Part shown: positions 1-5,316 of the stretch, piece after piece
Numbering within the stretch: position 1 is the stretch's first letter
Layout: every line of letters starts with the position of its first letter
Origin: JBBDXA01 sp040902585
GTDB taxonomy: Bacteria; Planctomycetota; Phycisphaerae; Phycisphaerales; Phycisphaeraceae
Assembly (NCBI GenBank): GCA_040902585.1
Contig: JBBDXA010000071.1
Location: forward strand, 1 to 6,639
Length of the DNA: 6,639 nt
Direction of reading: 5' to 3'
Notes under the pieces: model-generated
Told to the model about the DNA's origin: nothing
What the model saw: the letters and a program-made list of their open reading frames with translations, nothing else
The model's database searches: none
Position numbers and translations under genes: made by a program

Positions 1-298
1 CGGGAGCGCCATAACTGTCCCAGTCAGCACCCAAACTGAAGAGCGATTCCAACTCCTCTTTCACAAGTCGCCAACGCGCCTCGAAATGGATTCCAACAAT
101 ACGATAGTTCGCCCATCGCGAGATCGAGGGGGTGCCTGGGTTGGGACGGTGTGCGTACTCGCTTACTCTGTCCAGATCCGCGCATTCGGCGGTTCTTAAC
201 TGCTGGTTATCGTGTTTGCGGGTGTCGTCGGATACGGCGGCATCACCCCAGAGGATAAATGGAACGCTTTCACTCGTGTCTATTGTATCTTCGTACAC
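1..298 (-). CDS. Hypothetical protein with WDSYGA motif (3' end outside window)
   Basis: The reading frame is open from a GTG at 298 to the window edge, giving 99 codons with no stop. It begins VYEDTIDTSESVPFIL and, near the visible end, reads ESLFSLGADWDSYGAP (residues about 84-99). Many small uncharacterised bacterial proteins share a similar stretch, a hydrophobic Leu-x-x-Leu followed by W-D-x-Y-G-A-x-P. I recall the pattern but can assign no function. The GTG start is supported by an AAAGGA Shine-Dalgarno-like sequence that lies inside the last codons of the upstream gene. The upstream TGA is only three bases before the GTG, so the two genes are probably translationally coupled. The GTG is in the same frame as the upstream gene, so this could also be one longer gene split by a TGA. 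The region is less GC-rich than the rest of the window. No signal peptide or membrane segment is visible. The gene is real with fair confidence; its function is unknown. Confidence 0.6.
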   Translation of the reverse strand, partial: MYEDTIDTSESVPFILWGDAAVSDDTRKHDNQQLRTAECADLDRVSEYAHRPNPGTPSISRWANYRIVGIHFEARWRLVKEELESLFSLGADWDSYGAP

Positions 299-301
299 TT
301 G

Positions 302-700
302 TCAGCTTCCTTTTGATCGACGGCGCTGCGTCTTAGGCGAGGTGGCCTTTGCAAGTTCGTTAAATGTGCTGATCTTTTGCTCCAGCCATTTCACCAGCGA
401 TGCCGCTTGTCGCACATCCATCACAAGATTGACCTCGACTTCACGAACAACACCCTCTTTTGCGACGCGCTGCCCTACGACCTCTTCCCCAGGTTGGTTA
501 TCCATGATCTTCTGCACGGTCTGTACAGGGATTGGAAAGCGTTCGCTGAAAACAGACATCTGAATCCTTCCTTGGGGCGTAATCCCGCCGTGAACCCCGT
601 CGGCGTGAACCGTGCGGAATTGTGGGCTCTTGATGTAGTGAAACACAATCTCCTTCGGGGACGGTGGGTGAGTGAAATTCTTCCTTTTTGCTCGCGCCAT
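302..700 (-). CDS. Small conserved-looking hypothetical protein (132 aa)
   Basis: This 132-residue, probably cytoplasmic protein has no signal peptide or membrane span. The start ATG at 700 follows AGAAGG with a six-base gap, a good ribosome binding site. Residues 17-60 hold a patterned block (F-H-Y-I, F-R-T-V-H-A-D-G, G-G-I-T-P-x-G, F-S-E-R-F-P-I-P). Residues 86-111 form a second block (R-E-V-E-V-N-L-V-M-D, then A-A-S-L-V-K-W-L-E-Q-K-I) that looks like a beta strand followed by a helix. This C-terminal pattern is reminiscent of small DUF3467-type proteins, but that is a weak resemblance, not an assignment. The tail is strongly basic (QRRRSKGS). It overlaps the regulatory start of the downstream WDSYGA gene, so the two form a cassette. 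Other frames over this stretch lack comparable ribosome sites or patterned sequence. aroF lies 96 bp upstream on the same strand but is probably unrelated. Confidence 0.72.
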   Translation of the reverse strand: MARAKRKNFTHPPSPKEIVFHYIKSPQFRTVHADGVHGGITPQGRIQMSVFSERFPIPVQTVQKIMDNQPGEEVVGQRVAKEGVVREVEVNLVMDVRQAASLVKWLEQKISTFNELAKATSPKTQRRRSKGS

Positions 701-734
701 GCATCACCTTCTATAGTTGGCAAGGCTCCAAGAA

Positions 735-760
735 CCTAGATGTTAAGCATCGATTCTAGG
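735..760. repeat. Short inverted repeat between aroF and the small cassette
   Basis: CCTAGA (735-740) and TCTAGG (755-760) are perfect inverted arms around 14 bases. An alternative inner stem, GATG/CATC, lies inside. Read on the minus strand the structure follows the aroF stop by about 37 bases and is followed by TTCTT, so it might be a weak transcription end for aroF or an operator for the small cassette. The stem is short and the T tail poor, so the role is unproven. Confidence 0.25.
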
Positions 761-796
761 CGCGTGCGCATTCGTCCGCAAGTAAGCCGCCGGCCG

Positions 797-1813
797 TTAC
801 ACACTGCGGTCCACCGCCTCGGCGATGCGGGCCAGGACTTTCATCGTGCTCGCAAGCACCGCAGGCGTGATGGACTGAGCGCCGTCCGTCATGGCGTGGG
901 CCGGGTCCGGATGCACTTCGATGATCAGGCCATCGGCCCCGCAGGCGATCGAAGCCTTGCACATGTCCGGCACCAGACGCGCATGTCCCGTGCCCTGCGA
1001 TGGATCGACCACCACAGGCAGATGCGAACGCAAGCGCATTTCAGGCACGGCTGAAAGGGAAAGCGTGTTGCGGGTGTGATCTTCAAACGTGCGGATGCCG
1101 CGTTCGCACAGGATCACGTTCGGGTTGCCGCCGGCGAGGATGTACTCCGCTGCCTGGAGGTACTCTTCAATCGTCATCGCCATGCCGCGCTTCAGGAGCA
1201 CGGGCTTGGGCTGCTTGCCGCAGGCTTCGAGCAGCTTGAAATTCTGGGCGTTGCGGGTGCCCACCTGCAAGCAGTCGGCATAGCTGGCGACGAGATCGAC
1301 ATCATCGGTCGTGACCACTTCGGTGACGATCGCCAGCCCGGTTTCATCGCGGGCGGCGGCGAGGAGTTTCAGACCTTCTTCGCCCAGACCCTGGAAGCTG
1401 TAGGGATTGGTTCGCGGCTTGAACGCCCCGCCGCGAAGGGCGTGAGCGCCGGCTGCCTTGACCTTGCGGGCACAGTCCATGATCTGCTCTTCGCTTTCAA
1501 CGGAGCAGGGCCCGGCGATGATGGCGACCTGGTTCCCGCCGACGATGCAGGTGGAGCCGATGGCGACCTGCGTGCGTTTCTTTTTGCTTTCGTAGGCAGC
1601 GATTTTGTAAGGGGCGAGGATGGGCACGACACGGTCCACGCCGGCGATGTTCTCGAGGGAGCCCTTGTCTTTTTTGCGATCGTCGCCGATGACCGCGACG
1701 ACGGTCAGGTCGGTGCCCACGATGACGTGATCTTTCAGACCCATTTCACGAACCCTTTTGACGACTTGCTCCACCTGACTCTTGGTGGCATCGGTACGCA
1801 TGACAACGACCAT
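797..1813 (-). CDS. aroF: 3-deoxy-7-phosphoheptulonate (DAHP) synthase, AroF/Thermotoga type
   Basis: This enzyme joins phosphoenolpyruvate and erythrose 4-phosphate to give DAHP, the first step of the shikimate pathway, in the cytoplasm. The 338 residues match the usual length of the Thermotoga-type enzyme. Residues 1-65 form the small ferredoxin-like regulatory domain, which in that family senses aromatic amino acids. The TIM-barrel catalytic domain follows: AGPCSVES (100-107, metal ligand Cys103), RGGAFKPRTNPYSFQGLG (127-144, with Lys132), VGTRNAQNF (184-192), LLKRGM (206-211), ILCERGIRTFE (234-244), and IEVHPDPAHAMTDG (298-311, ligands Glu299 and Asp310). The fourth ligand position, His in DPSH of the family, reads DPSQGTGH here: Gln273 replaces it and a His follows at 277. 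The ATG start is preceded by AAGGAG with a seven-base gap. The gene appears to be transcribed alone, with an upstream region carrying a tandem repeat and a long palindrome. Family identity is very secure. Confidence 0.97.
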   Translation of the reverse strand: MVVVMRTDATKSQVEQVVKRVREMGLKDHVIVGTDLTVVAVIGDDRKKDKGSLENIAGVDRVVPILAPYKIAAYESKKKRTQVAIGSTCIVGGNQVAIIAGPCSVESEEQIMDCARKVKAAGAHALRGGAFKPRTNPYSFQGLGEEGLKLLAAARDETGLAIVTEVVTTDDVDLVASYADCLQVGTRNAQNFKLLEACGKQPKPVLLKRGMAMTIEEYLQAAEYILAGGNPNVILCERGIRTFEDHTRNTLSLSAVPEMRLRSHLPVVVDPSQGTGHARLVPDMCKASIACGADGLIIEVHPDPAHAMTDGAQSITPAVLASTMKVLARIAEAVDRSV

Positions 1814-1890
1814 GGCGAGACTCCTTGGCGGGCTGGGGGATCAGCGACGCCAGTAAAAGGGACACGGGTTGGGATGGTATGGACGGAACA

Positions 1891-1912
1891 TTTATCGGTT
1901 GTTTATCGGTTG
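1891..1912. repeat. Perfect 11-bp tandem direct repeat upstream of aroF
   Basis: TTTATCGGTTG occurs twice with no gap (1891-1901 and 1902-1912). On the aroF strand it reads CAACCGATAAA twice. It lies about 80-100 bases upstream of the aroF start codon. A helical-turn-spaced (11 bp) direct repeat in a promoter or leader is a plausible regulator binding site, but chance duplication is not excluded. Confidence 0.5.
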
Positions 1913-1919
1913 ATTCACG

Positions 1920-1952
1920 TTCGGCACTGCCGCTTGAAGCGGCAGTGCCGAA
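1920..1952. repeat. Perfect 16-bp palindrome/hairpin
   Basis: TTCGGCACTGCCGCTT (1920-1935) and its exact reverse complement AAGCGGCAGTGCCGAA (1937-1952) are separated by one base. As RNA or single-stranded DNA this would form a very stable hairpin with a loop of about five bases on either strand. No T run follows on either side, so it is not a classical terminator. It sits between the terminator of the upstream gene and the tandem repeat before aroF. It may be a dispersed palindromic (REP-like) element, a dyad operator or a leader structure. Confidence 0.75.
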
Positions 1953-1970
1953 GGCTCACCGTGTTGGGCG

Positions 1971-2005
1971 AAACAAAAACCCCGATGCGTTGGCCGCATC
2001 GGGGT
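1971..2005 (-). terminator. Rho-independent terminator, minus strand
   Basis: On the minus strand an 11-bp GC-rich stem, ACCCCGATGCG (arm 1995-2005) with its partner (1979-1989), closes a five-base loop and is followed at once by TTTTTGTTT (1978 down to 1970). It lies about 150 bases past the stop codon of the LamG gene and before aroF, so it would end the LamG transcript and insulate aroF. On the plus strand the 3' flank is only CTTGA, so termination in that direction is not supported. Confidence 0.85.
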
Positions 2006-2153
2006 CTTGAATCGTTCATTCAGGCGGCAATCACCGCGTCCCCAATGCAGCCTTTCGCTTGGTAAACCAGAAGCCAGAATAAGAGGGACGGGTGTTCATT
2101 GTTTTTGAAGTATGGCACCGAAAAGGTGCGGAGTCAAACAAAAGGTTGCTGAA

Positions 2154-3734
2154 TCACGCGACCTTTCGGCGGCGAGCGAGCAGGCCCATCGCGCCCAGGA
2201 CGAGGAGGGACGCGGAGGCGGGTTCGGGGATGGCGCTGCCGCTGATGGCCAGGAAGCGGTAGCCTTCGGTGACGGCTGCGGTGCTGAGGAATCCGATGTT
2301 CATCGAGGTCGGATTGGCGCGGACCTCGGCGAGCATGAGGTCGAAGGAATCCCGCGCCGGCAGCGACAGGGCGTTGCGGAAGGCGAGGATCGAGGTCTGG
2401 ATCCCGAAGGAGGAGGTGCCCTGACTGGCGGTGAAGATCATCAGATCGCTGTCTTCCAGGCCGGTGAAGTTCCAGTCAAGGTTGAAGTTGCCGGTGGCGG
2501 AAAAGCCGGTGACGATGTCGACGGAGACCGGGACGAGGAACGCGTCACTGCTGGCATCCGGCGAATCGGTCTGGAAGCCGAAGCGGAAGCGCCCGGTGCC
2601 TGTGGTGAATTGTTGAAACTGGGCGAAGACGCCGCCGCGGCGCTGCGGGTCGGTCGCGGCCGTGCCTTGGCGCTGGAGGGCAACGAGGCCGAAGTATTTG
2701 TTCTGTTCCACGGGAGGAGCGTCAGCGGGGTTGACGTAGAACGCCTGGGTACTGATGGTGAAGGGCTTGGTCAGGTCCGCGCCGGAAACGGGCGCGATAA
2801 AGACCTGGCCGCCGGAGCCGCTGCCGCCCAGGACGAGCACGCTGTCGGGATTGGTGGGCGTGGGGAACGCGCCGGTCTGGCCTGCGTTCACCAGCTTGGA
2901 AGCATCGCTGCCGAGGCCGACGCCGCCGGGGTTGTTGAACGCGGCGAAGAAGAGATTGCCCTTCGATGCGCCGTAATGATCGGCGACGGCGTTGGCGTTG
3001 AGGGCGGTGTTGTAATAAGCGACCTCGTCCACGCTGCCGTTCATGTGGAAGGCGCCCGCGCCTTCGGTCGCGCCGGCACCGATGCGGAAGGGCTGGACCT
3101 GATTGGCCTCGTAGCGCTGGGTGGCGGTGGAGGCGAGCATGCCGTTGACGTAGAAGCTCTTGGTGCCGGTGAGTGTGCCGTTGGCGTCGGGGCCGCTGGT
3201 GGGGGTGAAGGTGCCGACCAGGTGTGTGTTCTGGCCGATGACCACGGCGGGGCCGGGAAGGATATCCCAAGCTGCCACGCCCGGCCCAGTCCAGAATTGC
3301 CAGGTATTATCAGCCGCCGCGTAGAGGATGTAGCCTCGGTCGTCATTGATATTGGAGCCGTCGCGGCTGGTGACGGGCGAGCGGAAAAGGCCGCTGCCGC
3401 CTGCCACATTGGCCCAGGCTTCGATGGTGAAGGCGTTGGTATTCAGGGCGGCGTTGAAGGGCACATCGATCTTGCCGGTAGTACCGTTGAAGCTGGTGGC
3501 GGTGTTCGAGTCACCGACCATGCCCGGCGCGCCCGGCGTGACGCCGCCGGAGTAAACGCCGTTGCGAGCGGCGATGTGATCGACCGCAGGACTGCCGGTA
3601 TCACCCAGTCGCCAGTAACTGGCGGGTGCATCCGAAAGCACCTCGTTGAGGTAGGTGGTCGCCACGGCAGGTGCGCCAAGAGCGAGCAGTGTCAATGCGA
3701 TGAGCAAAGAACGCGGGTTCATGTTCGGGGTCAT
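2154..3734 (-). CDS. LamG-domain PEP-CTERM surface/secreted protein
   Basis: This 526-residue exported protein has an N-terminal signal peptide (residues 1-25, hydrophobic LLIALTLLALGAPAVA, likely cleaved after Ala25). A concanavalin A-like LamG domain follows at about 27-256, with Y-W-R-L-G-D at 40-45, F-T-I-E-A-W at 102-107, F-Y-V-N-G at 194-198 and V-D-E-V-A-Y-Y at 235-241. Residues 260-500 form a beta-rich region I cannot assign. The end is a PEP-CTERM sorting signal: I-P-E-P at 502-505, a hydrophobic segment to 519, then RRRK. In known PEP-CTERM systems an exosortase removes this tail during sorting to the cell surface. LamG folds often bind glycans, but no ligand can be predicted. I chose the ATG at 3734 because AGGAG lies seven bases upstream and the signal peptide starts there; the frame stays open to an ATG at 3839, which would add an unlikely basic 35-residue extension. 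No exosortase gene is in the window. Confidence 0.9.
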   Translation of the reverse strand: MTPNMNPRSLLIALTLLALGAPAVATTYLNEVLSDAPASYWRLGDTGSPAVDHIAARNGVYSGGVTPGAPGMVGDSNTATSFNGTTGKIDVPFNAALNTNAFTIEAWANVAGGSGLFRSPVTSRDGSNINDDRGYILYAAADNTWQFWTGPGVAAWDILPGPAVVIGQNTHLVGTFTPTSGPDANGTLTGTKSFYVNGMLASTATQRYEANQVQPFRIGAGATEGAGAFHMNGSVDEVAYYNTALNANAVADHYGASKGNLFFAAFNNPGGVGLGSDASKLVNAGQTGAFPTPTNPDSVLVLGGSGSGGQVFIAPVSGADLTKPFTISTQAFYVNPADAPPVEQNKYFGLVALQRQGTAATDPQRRGGVFAQFQQFTTGTGRFRFGFQTDSPDASSDAFLVPVSVDIVTGFSATGNFNLDWNFTGLEDSDLMIFTASQGTSSFGIQTSILAFRNALSLPARDSFDLMLAEVRANPTSMNIGFLSTAAVTEGYRFLAISGSAIPEPASASLLVLGAMGLLARRRKVA

Positions 3735-3842
3735 TTCGATTCTCCTGCAGAATAGGGTGAAGTTCCTTCTCGGGGCAGAATGCTGTGAACGTGCGGACAG
3801 GATCGAACGCCGACTGGTGAAAGCCGGTGCGGTCCGCAACGC

Positions 3843-3871
3843 ATTCTAAACGATTCTGGGCCCTGCGAAAG
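3843..3871 (-). promoter_or_regulatory. Possible promoter for the LamG gene
   Basis: On the minus strand TAGAAT (3848 down to 3843) matches the -10 consensus at five of six positions. The base block 17 bases upstream, CTTTCG, is a poor -35. An AT-rich patch at about 3877-3900 could serve as an upstream element. A start of transcription near 3836 would give a leader of about 100 bases. The call rests on the -10 alone. Confidence 0.25.
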
Positions 3872-3936
3872 GTCTTCTTAACGAATTTGATTGTTTTTCT
3901 CGCAGAGGAGTGGGAAGGGTATCGCAAGTCGCCGAA

Positions 3937-3958
3937 CCCATGCACAGGAGTGCATGGG
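3937..3958. repeat. Perfect 9-bp hairpin with four-base loop
   Basis: CCCATGCAC (3937-3945) pairs exactly with GTGCATGGG (3950-3958) across an AGGA loop. It lies about 90-110 bases past the phosphatase stop codon and upstream of the LamG gene. There is no T run on the minus strand, so it may be a non-canonical transcript end or a dispersed palindrome. Confidence 0.6.
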
Positions 3959-3966
3959 CTTTCCCT

Positions 3967-4050
3967 GATTCCCGCCTCCTGCCTCCTGCCCCCTGCCCCG
4001 TGCCCCCTGTCTCCTGACTCCTGACCCCTTACTCCTGCCTCCTGCCCCTC
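3967..4050. repeat. Tandem heptamer array, consensus GCCTCCT
   Basis: Twelve consecutive seven-base units keep phase with no insertion or deletion: GATTCCC, GCCTCCT, GCCTCCT, GCCCCCT, GCCCCGT, GCCCCCT, GTCTCCT, GACTCCT, GACCCCT, TACTCCT, GCCTCCT, GCCCCTC. The array ends inside the stop codon of the phosphatase gene (4049-4051), so it begins right where that coding sequence stops. On the gene's strand it is G-rich (AGGAGGC type). It resembles in form the short tandemly repeated heptamers known from cyanobacterial intergenic DNA. Seven is not a multiple of three, and nothing suggests it is coding. Confidence 0.85.
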
Positions 4051-5044
4051 ACCCCGGCATCGCCGCCAGCGGGACCAGCGATTCCACCAGCTTGTCCATG
4101 TCGTACCTGCGGCCCAGGTCCAGCGGCAGGGCCATGCCGTGGTCGTGATTCGAGGCCAGGATCATCAGCGTTCTGGTCATGAGCTCGTAGCCCATCTCGG
4201 CGGGCTGATGGCCGCAGACGAAGACATCCACGCCCCATGCCTGGGCCAGCTTGTCGCACAACTCCTGGCTCTGGTACCGGCCCCAGACCAGCACGTACCC
4301 ATCGCCGCCCGGCTCCAGGTCCTTGTCCGTCAACTCGCGATCGAGCACGCCCGGATCGAACTTCTCCATCTGCCTGGCGCCGGGCAGACTGTGGATGAAG
4401 AGAATCCCCTTGGGCGCCCGCACCGCCAGCGGGTAGGTGCGGATAAACGCCCGTACCGCCTTGCGCACCGGCTCCGCGTTGTCGTTGTAGATGTAATCCA
4501 GCCCGTCATCGAACGCCTTCACCACGCTGACGTTGCCCTTCAAGATGCCATCGCCTCGGTACTGGGCGAGTTCGTGATTCGATTGCAGCAGGTGGACCTG
4601 ATCGGGGAATGCCACCTTCAGCGCGGCGATCTTGGCGAGCATGCGCACGGACAGGTCGCAGTTGTTGACGAATGATTCGCCGTGAATGACTTCGTGGAGG
4701 ATAACGTGGTTGGAAGGGCTTTCGTGAATCTTGGCGAGGTTCAGGATGCGGTTGAGGTTGGGGCCGTGATCGTGGATATCGCCGGTCATGACGACGGTGC
4801 CCGCGGCTGGGAGGTACACCGTCGCCCCTTTGCGCATCTTCGAAGTGCGGTTCAGGTGGGCGGCCTGGTTGAAGAGATCGACCATCAGTTCGGGATTGCG
4901 CAGGTCCAGCCCCAGCCAGGGCTGCGGGGAAGGTTCGATGGAAAAGGAGTTCACCGGTGGCGCGGGCTCGGCGGCGGGCGTTTCCGAGGGCGTTTCGCCG
5001 GGCGTTTTTCCCGGAGTCGGTTCTTCAGGCATCGCGTCAGGCAT
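4049..5044 (-). CDS. Divergent PPP/calcineurin-like metallophosphoesterase
   Basis: This is a probable cytoplasmic two-metal phosphoesterase of 331 residues with unknown substrate. Residues 1-38 are a Pro/Thr/Glu-rich leader with four-residue repeats (TPGK, TPGE, TPSE). The core carries most PPP-family signatures in order: GDIHDH (88-93; Asp89 and His91 as metal ligands), SNHE (155-158; metal ligand Asn156 and catalytic His157 by analogy), IHSLPG (217-222; like the V-H-G-G motif, ligand His218) and CGHQP (277-281; ligand His279). The second motif, normally G-D-x-V-D-R-G with the bridging Asp, is replaced by LHEVIHGE (116-123). I recall similar planctomycete proteins with a HEVIHG-type motif, so the change may be a family trait. 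The ATG at 5044 has AGGA about ten bases upstream; a second ATG lies at 5032 without a ribosome site. It is divergent from the sigma factor gene, and heptamer arrays lie on both sides. The fold is fairly sure, the activity not. Confidence 0.85.
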   Translation of the reverse strand: MPDAMPEEPTPGKTPGETPSETPAAEPAPPVNSFSIEPSPQPWLGLDLRNPELMVDLFNQAAHLNRTSKMRKGATVYLPAAGTVVMTGDIHDHGPNLNRILNLAKIHESPSNHVILHEVIHGESFVNNCDLSVRMLAKIAALKVAFPDQVHLLQSNHELAQYRGDGILKGNVSVVKAFDDGLDYIYNDNAEPVRKAVRAFIRTYPLAVRAPKGILFIHSLPGARQMEKFDPGVLDRELTDKDLEPGGDGYVLVWGRYQSQELCDKLAQAWGVDVFVCGHQPAEMGYELMTRTLMILASNHDHGMALPLDLGRRYDMDKLVESLVPLAAMPG

Positions 5045-5316
5045 AATGCTGCTGTCCTGAGTGGCGGGGAAAACCAGTCGCGCTATGTCATCATAGAGGA
5101 TGCGGTCGAATCGTGGGGGCGGGACACCCTTTCCCGATTCAGTCCGGATGCCGAGCGAATTTCCTTGCCTTTCCGCCTTCCCTTGGCCCTTGGCCCTTCT
5201 CCCTTGGCCCTCCTCCCCCTTTTCCGCCTCTTTTCCCCCGCATTATCGGATGTCCCCGCGGCTCGATCCCATGCAATATGATGGATGCCCCTGCGTTCCT
5301 CCCTTGTGAGTCGAGA
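5045..5316. promoter_or_regulatory. Divergent promoter region, phosphatase / sigma factor
   Basis: Both genes must be read outward from these 272 bases. On the plus strand TATGAT (5277-5282) is a -10-like hexamer that would start transcripts near 5289, between the upstream ATGs and the preferred sigma start. On the minus strand another TATGAT (5095 down to 5090) would serve the phosphatase and sits in a small inverted repeat, CTATG/CATAG (5083-5096). Neither has a recognisable -35 at normal spacing, so these are only candidates; an ECF-type promoter could also be present. The middle is occupied by a heptamer array. Confidence 0.35.
5173..5221. repeat. Second tandem heptamer array, consensus CCCTTGG
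   Basis: Seven phase-locked seven-base units: CCGCCTT, CCCTTGG, CCCTTGG, CCCTTCT, CCCTTGG, CCCTCCT, CCCCCTT. The best part is 5180-5214. C/T-rich sequence in the same phase continues weakly on both sides. The consensus differs from that of the array at 3967-4050, but unit length, strand bias (C-rich on plus) and intergenic position are the same. It lies between the divergent phosphatase and sigma factor genes. Confidence 0.7.

Larger units (their letters stand above)
1814..2153. other. Non-coding region between the LamG gene and aroF
   Basis: This stretch of 340 bases has no convincing gene. From left to right in plus-strand order it holds the aroF leader with its ribosome site, an 11-bp tandem repeat, a 16-bp perfect palindrome, a minus-strand terminator, and a weak 5-bp stem (GCACC/GGTGC at 2115-2129). 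Small open frames here have no ribosome site. The aroF promoter must lie to the right of 1813, probably between the terminator and 1840, but I could not find a convincing -35/-10 pair. Confidence 0.6.
3735..4048. other. Non-coding region between phosphatase and LamG gene
   Basis: This stretch of 314 bases carries no supported gene. It holds the LamG leader and a possible promoter (3843-3871), an AT-rich patch (about 3877-3900), a perfect 9-bp hairpin (3937-3958) and a heptamer array (3967-4050). The phosphatase transcript must end here, but no stem followed by a T run is visible on the minus strand. Confidence 0.6.

Noticed and set aside
1076..2065. A 329-codon plus-strand frame opposite aroF
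   Set aside because: It is the complement of a certain DAHP synthase and runs on through the terminator and palindrome; no family motif or ribosome site supports it.
3739..3753. A small ATTCT/AGAAT stem overlapping the LamG ribosome site, as a possible translation switch
   Set aside because: A five-base, A/T-rich stem is too weak and too likely by chance to claim as regulation.
2112..3755. A 547-codon open frame on the plus strand, fully opposite the LamG gene
   Set aside because: Its composition is Gly/Ala/Glu/Asp-rich with no domain pattern, as expected of the complement of a GC-rich gene. The minus-strand frame has a signal peptide, LamG motifs, a PEP-CTERM tail and a ribosome site.
3735..3839. 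An upstream extension of the LamG protein to an ATG at 3839
   Set aside because: It would bury the signal peptide behind 35 basic residues; the ATG at 3734 has a well-placed AGGAG site and starts the signal peptide.
3967..4050. The heptamer array as a CRISPR array
   Set aside because: The units are seven bases with no spacers, and no cas genes are present.
5113..5316. An upstream extension of the sigma factor to an ATG at 5113
   Set aside because: The extension would be translated from the heptamer array into a Pro/Phe-rich, repeat-derived sequence; the usual sigma region begins after 5317.
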